Below are positions 9,422 through 17,934 of a DNA stretch of 44,364 nt, in pieces. The notes beneath the pieces are model-generated. The model worked only from the letters and a program-made list of their open reading frames with translations, had not been told where the DNA came from and searched no databases. Positions within the stretch are counted from its first letter, which is position 1, and the number at the start of each line of letters is the position of its first letter. Source of the stretch: Hyphomicrobiales bacterium (GTDB lineage Bacteria > Pseudomonadota > Alphaproteobacteria > Rhizobiales > Devosiaceae); NCBI GenBank assembly GCA_004144345.1, contig SEEL01000027.1, forward strand, positions 1-44,364, in the 5' to 3' direction. The translations under genes were made by a program, and so were the position numbers.

Positions 9422-10144
9422 CTAACCCACCACGGTCCCGAACAGCGCGCCGACACCGGCCGTCACGGCCATGGCCAGGGCGCCCCAGATGAGGACGCGG
9501 GCGGCGCCCTTCCAGAGCGGGGCGCCGCCGGTGTAGGCGCCGAGCGCGCCGAGGATGGCGAGCACGACCAGCGTGACGCCGGTGATGACGGGCACGGCCA
9601 GTGGGCCGGTGACGAACCAGGCAGCGGCGAGCGGCAGCACGGCGCCGATGGTGAAGGTCAGCGCCGAAGTGAGCGCGGCCTGGATCGGGTTGGCCGAGGC
9701 GACTTCGGTGATGCCGAGTTCATCGCGCGCATGGGCGCCAAGCGCATCGTGCTCGGTCAACTGCCGGGCGACAATGCGCGCCGTCTGCGGATCGACGCCG
9801 CGGCGCTCATAGATGACCGCCAGTTCCTCGAGTTCGAGATCGGCATTGTGTTCGAGTTCGTGCTTCTCGCGGGCGAGATCGGCCTGCTCGGTGTCGGATT
9901 GCGAGGAGACCGACACATATTCGCCGGCCGCCATCGACATGGCGCCGGCGACGAGACCGGCGAGGCCCGACACCAGCACGGCCTGATGATCGACGCCGGA
10001 ACTCGCGACGCCGACGAGGATCGCCGCGACCGAGACAATGCCGTCATTGGCGCCGAGCACGGCGGCGCGCAGCCAGCCGATGCGATGGACGAGATGGGTC
10101 TCCGGGTGGATCGATGGACCTTCAAACGACAAGATAGCCTCCAT
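9422..10144 (-). CDS. VIT1/CCC1 family transporter
   Basis: Membrane protein of 240 residues of the VIT1/CCC1 family, which moves Fe(II) or Mn(II) across membranes. The N-terminus has WLRAAVLGANDGIVSVAAILVG and GAMSMAAGEYVSVSSQ, the two helices that form the metal-proton path in the family. A charged cytoplasmic stretch (about 85-140, rich in Glu and His) matches the metal-binding domain, and three more helices follow. The ATG at 10144 lies inside the SDR gene and lacks a ribosome site of its own. A TTG at 10132 is preceded by GGAGG at five bases and may be the true start. It is the last gene of the four-gene minus-strand cluster, overlapping the SDR gene by 23 or 11 bases. Confidence 0.9.
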   Translation of the reverse strand: MEAILSFEGPSIHPETHLVHRIGWLRAAVLGANDGIVSVAAILVGVASSGVDHQAVLVSGLAGLVAGAMSMAAGEYVSVSSQSDTEQADLAREKHELEHNADLELEELAVIYERRGVDPQTARIVARQLTEHDALGAHARDELGITEVASANPIQAALTSALTFTIGAVLPLAAAWFVTGPLAVPVITGVTLVVLAILGALGAYTGGAPLWKGAARVLIWGALAMAVTAGVGALFGTVVG

Positions 10145-10847
10145 CGACGGGCAGGATGGTGCCGGTGACGAAACCGGCGAGCGGTGAGCAGAGAAAAAGC
10201 GCGGGACCGGCGAGATCGCCGGGCGTGCCCCAGCGGCCCAGCGGGGTGCGCGCGAGAATGGGCGCGGCGCGCGCCTCGTCCTCCTGCAGCGCCTGGGTGA
10301 AGCCGGTGGCGATCCAGCCCGGCGCCAGCGCGTTCACGCGGATGCCGTCCTTGGCATAGGCGATCGCGAGCGACTTGGTCAGCTGGGCAACGCCGCCCTT
10401 GCTGGCCGCATAGCCGGGGACGAGGCCGCCGCCCGTGAAGCTCAGCATGGACGCGGTGTTGAGGATGACGCCGTGGCTCTGCGCGAGCAGCGGGCGGGCG
10501 GCGGCGCAGAGGCGCATGGTGCCCGACAGATTCACATCGAGCACGAGATCGAAGATTTCGGGGTCGTGCTCATCATTGCGGCGGATGATGCCGGCGCAAT
10601 TGACCAGCACATCGAGTGACGGCAGTCCGCCGACGAAGGCTTTCACCGCATCGTTGTCGCGCACGTCGAGCCGCGAGAACGCTATTCCAGCGGCATCGGC
10701 ATTGGCGACTTCGATGTCGGTGGCGCCGGTGGCGCGGACAGTTGCTCCGGCATCGCGGAAGGCCGTGGCGATGCCGAGGCCGATGCCCGAGGTGCCGCCG
10801 ACGACGAGGACGGATTTGTTCGCAAAGAACCCGGCTGCCCAGCTCAT
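10122..10847 (-). CDS. SDR family oxidoreductase
   Basis: Classical short-chain dehydrogenase of 241 residues. It has the nucleotide-binding glycine motif GGTSGIG (17-23), NCAG (83-86), catalytic Ser133 in TASMLS, and Tyr146 with Lys150 in YAASK. The end LPVDGGYLVV is typical of the family. The first glycine motif starts GG rather than TG, a tolerated variant. The ATG overlaps the stop of the cupin gene (ATGA), and the 3' end overlaps the VIT-family gene. The substrate is unknown; the neighbours suggest oxidation of a small hydroxy compound in the same pathway as the aminotransferase-fold protein (inference). Confidence 0.92.
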   Translation of the reverse strand: MSWAAGFFANKSVLVVGGTSGIGLGIATAFRDAGATVRATGATDIEVANADAAGIAFSRLDVRDNDAVKAFVGGLPSLDVLVNCAGIIRRNDEHDPEIFDLVLDVNLSGTMRLCAAARPLLAQSHGVILNTASMLSFTGGGLVPGYAASKGGVAQLTKSLAIAYAKDGIRVNALAPGWIATGFTQALQEDEARAAPILARTPLGRWGTPGDLAGPALFLCSPLAGFVTGTILPVDGGYLVV

Positions 10848-11341
10848 CTGATGAACTGGTCCACATAGTCGGCGCCGAGGCCCACGGCATCATAGTGCCG
10901 GCGGCACATGTCGATCTTGGTGAAGACGTCTTCGAGGCCGGTCTGCCTGTTGTCGGCGTCGAGATAGATCATGCAGCCCGAGATGTTGAAGAAGGTGATC
11001 ATCTCCGGCACGTCGTCGGGTACGGTGAGCGTGTGGATCTCGCCGGGCGGCTCGAACACATACGAGCCGGTCTCGGCCACCCAATCATGCTCGAGATATT
11101 TCCAGCGGCCCTTGATGACATAGCCATGCACGGGCGCCGGATGGAGATGGCGGCTGAGGATGCCGGCGCGGCGGACGCGCAGCAGATTGCACCATTGCCC
11201 CTGCACGGTGTTGAGCAGCAGCGGGCGGAACCAGACATTGTCGGCTTGTGGCACCCAGACACGCTCGTCGCCGGGCACGGCCTCGATCTGCATCTCTTTG
11301 GCCGCGAGCGGATGGGCGGAGCCGTTCATCGCATTGTACAT
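10844..11341 (-). CDS. Cupin protein, 2,4'-dihydroxyacetophenone dioxygenase-like
   Basis: 165-residue cupin. The metal site is seen as His65 and His67 in RHLHPAPVHGYV with His72 following, and His103 in PPGEIHTL. This HxH...H arrangement binds a mononuclear metal, usually iron. The overall pattern, including EHDWVAETGSYVFEPPGE and the C-terminal FTKIDMCRRHY, resembles proteins annotated as 2,4'-dihydroxyacetophenone dioxygenase family, which cleave a carbon-carbon bond next to a ketone. The activity here is not proven by sequence. The ATG overlaps the upstream aminotransferase stop by one base (TGATG) and the 3' end overlaps the SDR start (ATGA). Confidence 0.85.
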   Translation of the reverse strand: MYNAMNGSAHPLAAKEMQIEAVPGDERVWVPQADNVWFRPLLLNTVQGQWCNLLRVRRAGILSRHLHPAPVHGYVIKGRWKYLEHDWVAETGSYVFEPPGEIHTLTVPDDVPEMITFFNISGCMIYLDADNRQTGLEDVFTKIDMCRRHYDAVGLGADYVDQFIR

Positions 11342-12504
11342 CAGCGGGTCCTCTGGCTGACCATATCGACGAGGTCGCCGAGGCGGTCGAAATCACTGGG
11401 CAGATTGTAGGCCTGGGCGGAGAGGCGAAGCCAGTGGGTATCGCCAAGCGCCATGATGGGGATGTCGCAATCGAGCCCGTAGAACAACGCGCGGAGCTCG
11501 GCCTGCGTCTCGTCATTGGCGGGGCCACCGAAGGGCAGTTCGACCAGCGCCATCGCCGCTTCGAGGTCGGGCGGCGAGGCAAGGCGCGTGCCGAGGCGAG
11601 CGGCGAGCTTTTCGGCGGCGGCACGGGCGAGATTGCGGTTGGCCGCCATGAGCGCAGTGCCGCCGAGGCGGTTGTGGAAGGCGATGGCGTCCGGCATGAC
11701 CAGAGCGGCGCTCCAGTCGCGCGTGCCGGTCCAGTCGAACTCAGCGAGAAAGCCGCTGCCATAGCCGTGCGAGATGATGGTGGGGTGCAGGTCCGCCTGA
11801 TGCTGCGGCGCGGCCCAGAGGAAGCCGGCGCCCTTGGCGCCCATCCACCATTTGTGGCCATTGCCGACATAATAGTCGGCGCCGAGCGTCTTGAGGTCGA
11901 GCGGCACCTGCCCCGGCCCATGCGCGCCATCGACCAGCACCAACGCGCCGGCTTGGTGGCACGCGGCGATGATTTCGGCGACCGGCATCACCAGCGCCGA
12001 GGGCGAGGTAATGTGGTCAACGATGGCCATGCGGGTGCGCGGCGTGAGGTGATCGGCATAGGCGGCGATGAGCTTGTCCGCGGTGGCATCGGGGAAGGGC
12101 ATCGGCGCGGTGACGATGATCGTGCCGGTGCGCGCCGCGACATGGCGGGCGGTCTTCAGCACCGCGCCATAGGTATGCGAGGTGACGAGAATTTCGTCGC
12201 CCGGCTGGAAGGGGAACGAGGCAAGGATGGCGTTGATGGCGCCGGTGGAATTGTCGACCAGCGCGAGGTCGCGGCCCTCGGCGCCGATGGCGGCGGCAAC
12301 GGCATCGGCGGCGGCGCGGATGGCGGCCGGCAACTTGGTCGCCATGAACAAGGTGGGCGACGCTTCCATGCGGCGGCGCCATTCATCCTGCTGCGCCAGC
12401 ACCTCCAAAGGCGTGGCGCCATAGGAGCCGTGATTGACGATCAGTTGGCTGTAATCGAGGCCCCAGAGGGGGCGGATGTCGGGGGTGTGCGGTGCGGCGG
12501 GCAT
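11341..12504 (-). CDS. Aminotransferase class V-fold PLP enzyme (isopenicillin N epimerase-like)
   Basis: 387-residue PLP enzyme of fold type I. The PLP-binding lysine is Lys218 in GNGHKWW, and Asp192 in LVDGAHGPG would contact the pyridine nitrogen. NHGSYGATP near the N-terminus and the HKWW motif are typical of the isopenicillin N epimerase/CefD-like branch, whose members include epimerases and desulfurases. The ATG at 12504 (MPAAPHTPDI) was chosen because the fold begins just after it; the frame is open further upstream to 12750, but that part is proline-rich and overlaps the 5' end of the divergent Fsr gene. It is the first gene of the four-gene overlapping operon. Confidence 0.88.
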   Translation of the reverse strand: MPAAPHTPDIRPLWGLDYSQLIVNHGSYGATPLEVLAQQDEWRRRMEASPTLFMATKLPAAIRAAADAVAAAIGAEGRDLALVDNSTGAINAILASFPFQPGDEILVTSHTYGAVLKTARHVAARTGTIIVTAPMPFPDATADKLIAAYADHLTPRTRMAIVDHITSPSALVMPVAEIIAACHQAGALVLVDGAHGPGQVPLDLKTLGADYYVGNGHKWWMGAKGAGFLWAAPQHQADLHPTIISHGYGSGFLAEFDWTGTRDWSAALVMPDAIAFHNRLGGTALMAANRNLARAAAEKLAARLGTRLASPPDLEAAMALVELPFGGPANDETQAELRALFYGLDCDIPIMALGDTHWLRLSAQAYNLPSDFDRLGDLVDMVSQRTR

Positions 12505-12645
12505 GCAACTGGGATAGCGGGCGGTTGTGATCGCGGCAAGGGCGGGCAATGGACGCCTGCCGCCGGTTCCGGACTCGGCAGGCGCGACCGGGAGGGGTAA
12601 GGGCGGAGGGGTGCCTCCCCGCATGCCGACTCGAAGGACTGTGCC

Positions 12646-13848
12646 GTGACCACGACTGCCCTGCCCAGCGCTGCCCATCCGGGGCAGAAGACCGCCTTTG
12701 CCGTCATCTTCGCGGTGGCGTTCTGCCACCTCATCAACGATGTGATGCAATATCTGCTGGCGGCGATCTATCCGCTGCTCAAGGCGGATTACGGGCTGGA
12801 TTTCGTGCAGATCGGGCTCTTGTCGTTCACCTTCCAGGTGACGGCGTCGCTGCTGCAGCCGGTGATCGGCATCTATACCGACAAGCGCCCCCTGCCCTAT
12901 TCGCTGCCGGTGGCGGCGGCGTGCTCGGCGGTCGGGCTCATCATTCTGGGACTGGCGCAGGATTACTGGCTGCTGCTGGTGGGCTCAGCCTTTATCGGGC
13001 TCGGCTCGGCGATCTTTCATCCCGAGAGCTCGCGCGTGGCGCGGCTTGCCTCGGGCGGACGGCACGGCCTGGCGCAATCGACCTTCCAGGTCGGCGGCAA
13101 TATCGGCTCGGCGCTGGGACCGATCCTCGCCGCTTTCGTGGTGCTGCCACGGGGCCAGGCGTCGGTCGCCTGGTTCGCCATCATCTCGATCGTCGGCATG
13201 GCGGTGCTGAGCTGGGTCGGCCGCTGGTATGCGGCGCATCTGCGCGACGCGTCGAAGCGGCCGCCAGCCAATACGGCGCTGCCCTTCGACAAGCGTACGA
13301 CGGTGATCGCGCTTCTCGTGCTGGTGATGCTGACGCTCAGCAAGCACACCTACATGGCGGGGCTGGGCAACTATTTCACCTTCTACACGATGGATAAATT
13401 CGGCGTCGACGTGCAGATGAGTCAGTTGCTGCTGTTCGTGTTCCTCGGCGCGTCGGCGCTGGGCGCGTTCATCGGCGGGCCGATCGGCGACCGGTTCGGC
13501 GCGAAATTCGTGATCTGGTTCTCGATCCTGGGCGCGGTGCCGTTCGCGCTCGTCCTGCCCTATGCCGATTTCACTTGGACGGTGGTGCTGGTGCTGGTGA
13601 TCGGCGTGGTGCTGAGCTCGGCGTTCTCGGCCATCGTGGTGTTCGCGCAGGAGCTGATGCCCGGGCGCATCGGCATGATCGCCGGCATCTTCTTCGGCTT
13701 TGCCTTCGGCATGGCCGGCATCGCCGCGGCGCTGCTCGGCGCCCTTGCCGACAGCCACGGGCTCGATTTCGTGTTCCGTGTGACGAGCTATTTGCCGCTG
13801 TTCGGACTGCTCACGGTGTTCCTGCCGGAGATGAAGCGGCGGGGCTGA
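12646..13848 (+). CDS. fsr: MFS transporter, Fsr-type (fosmidomycin resistance family)
   Basis: Inner-membrane proton-driven efflux protein of 400 residues with about twelve membrane helices. The N-terminus has FCHLINDVMQYLLAAIYPLLK, close to the Fsr pattern, and helix 4 carries GLGSAIFHPESSRVA, a stretch highly typical of fosmidomycin-resistance proteins. FQVGGNIGSALGPI follows. GTG start at 12646 preceded by AAGGA at seven bases. Fsr exports fosmidomycin in E. coli; the natural substrate here is unknown. The upstream region shares space with the divergent aminotransferase operon. Confidence 0.92.
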   Translation: MTTTALPSAAHPGQKTAFAVIFAVAFCHLINDVMQYLLAAIYPLLKADYGLDFVQIGLLSFTFQVTASLLQPVIGIYTDKRPLPYSLPVAAACSAVGLIILGLAQDYWLLLVGSAFIGLGSAIFHPESSRVARLASGGRHGLAQSTFQVGGNIGSALGPILAAFVVLPRGQASVAWFAIISIVGMAVLSWVGRWYAAHLRDASKRPPANTALPFDKRTTVIALLVLVMLTLSKHTYMAGLGNYFTFYTMDKFGVDVQMSQLLLFVFLGASALGAFIGGPIGDRFGAKFVIWFSILGAVPFALVLPYADFTWTVVLVLVIGVVLSSAFSAIVVFAQELMPGRIGMIAGIFFGFAFGMAGIAAALLGALADSHGLDFVFRVTSYLPLFGLLTVFLPEMKRRG

Positions 13849-13873
13849 TCTAATCGCAGCAGTCGGCACGGAT

Positions 13874-14058
13874 CTCCCTCCCCCGCGTGGGGAGGGTAGC
13901 GGAGCTTGCGAGTGAAACGAGCTAGCGGCGCTGGGTGGGGGGATGTTCGGCCCCACTGCGAACGAAGTCTGTCCTGGCGAGTCCCCCCACCCCGGCTTGC
14001 TAGGGCTTTCGCTGGTCGCGAAAGCCAGCGCGCCGCCCTCCCCACGCGGGGGAGGGAG
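13874..14058. repeat. Inverted pair of G+C-rich palindromic repeats (copies 2 and 3)
   Basis: A 23-bp sequence at 13874-13896 (CTCCCTCCCCCGCG then TGGGGAGGG) returns as an exact inverted copy at 14036-14058. Each 23-mer can fold on itself. Each is followed inward by a variable stretch of about 40-50 bases (the right one with CTTTCGC/GCGAAAG) and then by GGGTGGGGGGA or its complement. The two units face each other across about 30 bases. The block fills the space between the convergent fsr and VOC genes (13849-14087) and contains no plausible gene. Confidence 0.8.
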
Positions 14059-14087
14059 AACTCGGTGGATGTCCCGCTCGAACGGAA

Positions 14088-14438
14088 TTACGCCGCCGGG
14101 GGCTCCCATAGTTCGATGGGGTTGCCTTCGGGGTCGGCGATGCGGGCGAAGCGGCCGGTTTCGGGGGTGTCCCATTCGGCACGGGTTTCGATGGCGATGC
14201 CGGCGGCGCGCAGCTTTTGAAGCAGGGCGTCGAGATCATCGACGCGGAAATTGATCATCCATTGGCGGCCGGGCGGAAAGTAATCGGTGTCGGCCTTGAA
14301 GGGCGCGAAGACCGTCATGCCGGCCTCCTGCTGCCAGAAGCCGGTGACGCCGAGGTGCGTCTCGTACCATTGGCCGAGCGCTGCCGTGTCGCGGCTGCGG
14401 AAGAACACACCGCAGATGCCGACTGCCTTGCCTACCAT
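14088..14438 (-). CDS. VOC (glyoxalase fold) family protein
   Basis: 116-residue single-chain VOC protein. It opens with GICGVFFRSRDTAALGQWYETHLGV, the usual first beta-strand and helix, and ends with FARIADPEGNPIELWEP, where the last Glu is the expected metal ligand. The middle holds MINFRVDDLDALLQKLRAAGI. The ATG overlaps the stop of the upstream 104-residue gene by seven bases, so the two are coupled, and both follow the glycerate kinase gene on the same strand. The substrate is unknown. Confidence 0.87.
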   Translation of the reverse strand: MVGKAVGICGVFFRSRDTAALGQWYETHLGVTGFWQQEAGMTVFAPFKADTDYFPPGRQWMINFRVDDLDALLQKLRAAGIAIETRAEWDTPETGRFARIADPEGNPIELWEPPAA

Positions 14439-14746
14439 GCCACCCTGACCTCGCGCGCATTGGGATCGCGAGCCTCACCATAGCGCTTTATGGCGTAGCC
14501 GCCACGGGCCTGCGGGTTCATCTGGAGGATCGGCAGGATGGCGTCGTAAAGCGCATCGGCGTCGGGGCCGTACATGAAGAGCGTGCACTCGCCGCCGCCG
14601 AACTCATTGCCGTCGAACTCGCCGGCATTGGCCTTGATGATGGCGGCTTCGAGCCGCTCCTCGAGGACGAAGATGGCGGTGTGTTCGTCCTCGGTACCGA
14701 AATTGGTGTCGGACAGGCGCAGATGGGCAATGACGGCTTGGTCCAT
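14432..14746 (-). CDS. Small protein of unknown function (104 residues)
   Basis: I do not recognise a named domain with certainty. The protein is acidic, with an N-terminal AVIAHLRLSD, then FDGNEFGGGECTLFMYGPDADALYDAI and GGYAIKRYG; the Gly-rich centre and alternating pattern suggest a small mixed alpha/beta fold. It looks genuine because GGAGG stands five bases before the ATG, codon use matches the neighbours, and it overlaps the VOC gene by seven bases. It lies 38 bases after glycerate kinase, probably in one transcript. Confidence 0.75.
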   Translation of the reverse strand: MDQAVIAHLRLSDTNFGTEDEHTAIFVLEERLEAAIIKANAGEFDGNEFGGGECTLFMYGPDADALYDAILPILQMNPQARGGYAIKRYGEARDPNAREVRVAW

Positions 14747-14784
14747 GGCAACCTCCCAAAAGCAATGGGCGGAGGCTAGGCGGA

Positions 14785-16038
14785 CTACCTTACCAAGATA
14801 GCCCGGAAGTCGTTGACATTTGTACCGGTCGGGCCGGTGGCCAGCAGGTCGCCGATGGCGTGGAAGGCGGTCCAGGCATCATTGTTGGCGAGCGCGGCGC
14901 GCGGGTCGATGCCGGCCTGCCGCATACGGGCGATGCTGGTGCCATCGGCAAAGGCGCCGGCATTGTCCTCGGAACCATCGATGCCATCGGTATCAGCGGC
15001 CAGCGCCGTAATGCCGCTGACGCCGTCGATGGCGAGCGCGAAGGCGAGCAGGAACTCGGCATTGCGGCCGCCCTTGCCCTTGCCGCGCACGGTGACGGTG
15101 GTCTCGCCACCCGACAGCAGCAGCGCCGGCTTGGCGAATGGCCGGTTGCGCAGCTGCACTTCGCGGGCGATGGCGGCATGCACTTCGGCGACGTCGCGGG
15201 ACTCGCCGGTAATGGCGTCGGAGAGGATGTGGGCCTCGACGCCAAAGCCTGCGGCGCGGCGGGCGGCCGCTTCGAGCGACAGGGCCGACGAGGCGATGAT
15301 CCGAACGCTGTTCTGGTCAAAGCGCGGATCGTCGGGACGCGGCGGCTCATTGTCGTGCGAGGCAAGCAGCTCGGTCACCGCAGGCGGCAGCTGCAGGCCG
15401 TGCAGCGCGATGAGGTGGCGGACTTCGGCGCGCGAGGAGCGGATCGGTACGGTGGGGCCGGAGGCGACCAGCGCCGGATCGTCGCCTGCAACATCGGAGA
15501 TGACGAGCGTTGCGATGCGCGCCGGCGCGGCCAGCGCGGCGAGGCGGCCGCCCTTGATGGCGCTCACTTCGTTGCGGACGAGGTTCATCACGGTGATCGG
15601 CATGCCCGAGGCGAGCAAGGCGCGGGTCACCGCCTGCTCATCCTCGAAGGTAAGGCCGGCGGCGGGGGCCGGCAGCAGGGCCGAGCCGCCGCCCGAAATC
15701 AGTGCCACGACGAGGTCGTCATGGCCGAGGCCGCGGACCTTTTCCATCATGCGGCGGGCGGCGAGATAACCGGCCTCGTCGGGCACCGGGTGGCTGGCCT
15801 CGACAATTTCGATGCGCCCGGTGGGGACGGCATGGCCGTAGCGGGTGACGACAAGGCCATCGACCGGCTCGCCCCAGGCCTGTTCGAACGCCTGCGCCAT
15901 CTGGGCCGAGGCCTTGCCGGCGCCGATCACCAGCACCTTGCCGCGCGGACGCGGCGGCAGGTTGGCGGCGATTCCGTCCGCCGGATCGGCGGCGGCGACG
16001 GCGGTCGAGAACAAATCCTGCAGCAGATCGCGGTCCAT
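14785..16038 (-). CDS. Glycerate 2-kinase (MOFRL family, hydroxypyruvate reductase/TtuD-like)
   Basis: 417-residue enzyme of the type that phosphorylates D-glycerate to 2-phosphoglycerate, feeding glyoxylate, serine or tartrate carbon into glycolysis. The N-terminal domain has VLVIGAGKAS and ISGGGSALLPAPA; the C-terminal MOFRL domain has LLLSGGETTVTVRGKGKGGRN and LAADTDGIDGSEDNAGA, all diagnostic. The ATG at 16038 was chosen over an upstream in-frame start because AAGGGG lies directly before it and the extra 29 residues look like non-coding leader. It heads a three-gene transcript with the 104-residue protein and a VOC protein, and is divergent from the phn genes. Confidence 0.93.
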   Translation of the reverse strand: MDRDLLQDLFSTAVAAADPADGIAANLPPRPRGKVLVIGAGKASAQMAQAFEQAWGEPVDGLVVTRYGHAVPTGRIEIVEASHPVPDEAGYLAARRMMEKVRGLGHDDLVVALISGGGSALLPAPAAGLTFEDEQAVTRALLASGMPITVMNLVRNEVSAIKGGRLAALAAPARIATLVISDVAGDDPALVASGPTVPIRSSRAEVRHLIALHGLQLPPAVTELLASHDNEPPRPDDPRFDQNSVRIIASSALSLEAAARRAAGFGVEAHILSDAITGESRDVAEVHAAIAREVQLRNRPFAKPALLLSGGETTVTVRGKGKGGRNAEFLLAFALAIDGVSGITALAADTDGIDGSEDNAGAFADGTSIARMRQAGIDPRAALANNDAWTAFHAIGDLLATGPTGTNVNDFRAILVR

Positions 16039-16162
16039 GATCCCCTTACCCGGCTGGCCGTTGGTCGCCCCGCTTGACCCGGCGGGCTTTCCTCGGGCGT
16101 ATGCCACAATGGCGTCATCTGGCATGACTAGCCAGAGCCTTCCTTACCGAGCGACGCCCCAC

Positions 16163-16801
16163 ATGCCCACCCGCTACGCCATCTATTTCGCCCCTGCCCG
16201 CGAGTCCGCGCTGGGACAGGCGGCCGAAGCCTGGCTGGCGCGGCCGGAGCTCGCGGCGCTGACGCTGTCGGCGCGGCGCTATGGCTTTCACGCGACGCTG
16301 AAAGCGCCAATGAGTCTTTCGGGTGAGTTTGCCGAACTCGAAACCGGCATCGAGACGCTGGCGATGACCCACCGGCCGGTGGAGCTGAGCGGCCTCGCGC
16401 CGCGGCTGAACGATGGTTTTGTCGCCCTGATCTGCGAGCCACAGCCGAAGGCGCTGACCGATTTCGCGGCCGATGTCGTGACCGCGCTCGAGCCGATGCG
16501 GCAGCCGCTTTCGGCGAGCGAGCGCGAGCGGCGGCTCAAGGCGCCGCTGACGCCACGGCAGATCGAGCTGGTGGACCAGTTCGGCTACCCCTATGTGCTC
16601 GACCAATTCCTGTTCCACATGACGCTGAGCGACCGGCTGCCGGCGGAGCGCCGCGAGGATCTGCTGGCTGCCGCCACCGACTGGTTCGCGCCGGCGCTGA
16701 GCGAGACGGTTCTGCTTGACCGGCTGGTGATTTTCGACGAACCGGAACCGGGCGCGGCGTTCCGCCGGCTCGATCCCGATTTTCTGCTGCTGGGTGCGTG
16801 A
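16163..16801 (+). CDS. DUF1045 protein, putative 2H phosphoesterase of phosphonate metabolism
   Basis: 212-residue protein of the family found with C-P lyase genes. Two HxT motifs, the mark of 2H phosphoesterases, are visible: His43-Ala-Thr45 in GFHATLKAP and His152-Met-Thr154 in LFHMTLSD. The family is thought to act on a cyclic phosphate or phosphodiester; the exact reaction is unproven. The ATG at 16163 gives the usual length and start (MPTRYAIYFAP). Its stop overlaps the phnM start (TGATG), so translation is coupled. Confidence 0.88.
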   Translation: MPTRYAIYFAPARESALGQAAEAWLARPELAALTLSARRYGFHATLKAPMSLSGEFAELETGIETLAMTHRPVELSGLAPRLNDGFVALICEPQPKALTDFAADVVTALEPMRQPLSASERERRLKAPLTPRQIELVDQFGYPYVLDQFLFHMTLSDRLPAERREDLLAAATDWFAPALSETVLLDRLVIFDEPEPGAAFRRLDPDFLLLGA

Positions 16802-17934
16802 TGGAGAGTGTGTTCCGCAATGCCACTATCGTGCTGCCCGACGAGGTGGTGACGGGCAGCGTGCGCGTGGCCGACGGCATGATCGCCGCGATTGACAGCG
16901 GCGCCTCGCAGCTGGGCGAAGATCTCGGCGGCGATCTGCTGATCCCGGGGCTTGTCGAACTCCATACCGACCATCTCGAGAACCATTACCGGCCGCGGCC
17001 GGGCGTCTACTGGAACCCGCTCGGCGCGCTGCAGGCGCATGATGTGCAGATCGCCGGCTCAGGCATCACCACGGTGTTCGACGCGGTGCGTATCGGCTCG
17101 GACCCCGACATGCCGGGCATGGGCGACCATGTGCAGGTGCTGGTCGATGCGATCGCCACCGGCATGGCCGACGGACGGCTGCGCGCCGAGCATATGATCC
17201 ATCTGCGCTGCGAATTGCCGTCGCATGACGTGGTCGACGATTTCGAGCGCTTCTGCGGCCTGCCGCTGGTGAAGCTCGCGTCGGTGATGGATCACACGCC
17301 GGGGCAGCGGCAGTTCCAGACCGTCAGCAAATACCGGCAGTACTACCAGAACCGGCTGCGGCTCTCGGAAGCCGAGATGGACGCCTATATCGAGGAACGG
17401 CATGCCGAGCAGGCGACATATTCGGCGCGGCACCGGCGGGCCATCATCAGGCGCGGGCTCGAAGCGGGCATCGCCTTTGCCAGCCATGACGATGCGACCG
17501 ACGCGCATGTCGCCGAATCCGTCGCCGACGGCGTGAGCATCGCCGAGTTCCCGACGACGATGATCGCGGCCGAGCATTCGCACCAGGCGGGACTCGCCGT
17601 GCTGATGGGCGCGCCCAATGTGGTGCGCGGCGGTTCGCATTCGGGGAACATCGCGGCGGTCGACCTGGCGCGCGAAGGCTGCCTCGACGTGCTGAGTTCG
17701 GACTATGTGCCGGGGGCACTGATCCAGGCGGCGTTCCAGCTGCCGGCGCTCACGGGCAATGTCACGCTGCCTGAAGCGATCCGCATGGTGAGTTCGACAC
17801 CGGCGAAGGCCGCGCATCTCGATGACCGGGGCGAGATCGTGGTGGGCAAGCGCGCCGACCTCGTGCGAGTCCGCCTCCATGGCGACATGCCGGTGATCAA
17901 GAGCGTGTGGCGCGCGGGGCAGCGGGTGAGCTGA
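16801..17934 (+). CDS. phnM: Alpha-D-ribose 1-methylphosphonate 5-triphosphate diphosphatase
   Basis: Amidohydrolase-fold enzyme of 377 residues that removes pyrophosphate from ribose methylphosphonate triphosphate before C-P lyase cleavage. The metal site begins with ELHTDHLENH (His55, His58), and FASHDDATDAHV supplies the later His and Asp. NHYRPRPGVYW, just after the first motif, is characteristic of PhnM. The ATG at 16801 overlaps the DUF1045 stop by one base, and the stop overlaps the phnN start in the same way. The lyase core genes phnG-phnL are not in this window. Confidence 0.94.
   Translation: MESVFRNATIVLPDEVVTGSVRVADGMIAAIDSGASQLGEDLGGDLLIPGLVELHTDHLENHYRPRPGVYWNPLGALQAHDVQIAGSGITTVFDAVRIGSDPDMPGMGDHVQVLVDAIATGMADGRLRAEHMIHLRCELPSHDVVDDFERFCGLPLVKLASVMDHTPGQRQFQTVSKYRQYYQNRLRLSEAEMDAYIEERHAEQATYSARHRRAIIRRGLEAGIAFASHDDATDAHVAESVADGVSIAEFPTTMIAAEHSHQAGLAVLMGAPNVVRGGSHSGNIAAVDLAREGCLDVLSSDYVPGALIQAAFQLPALTGNVTLPEAIRMVSSTPAKAAHLDDRGEIVVGKRADLVRVRLHGDMPVIKSVWRAGQRVS

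Noticed and set aside
12601-12625. GGAGG/CCTCC hairpin before the fsr start
   Set aside because: Stem of only five pairs and close to a ribosome site region; may be a remnant of the G+C-rich repeat family but cannot be supported.
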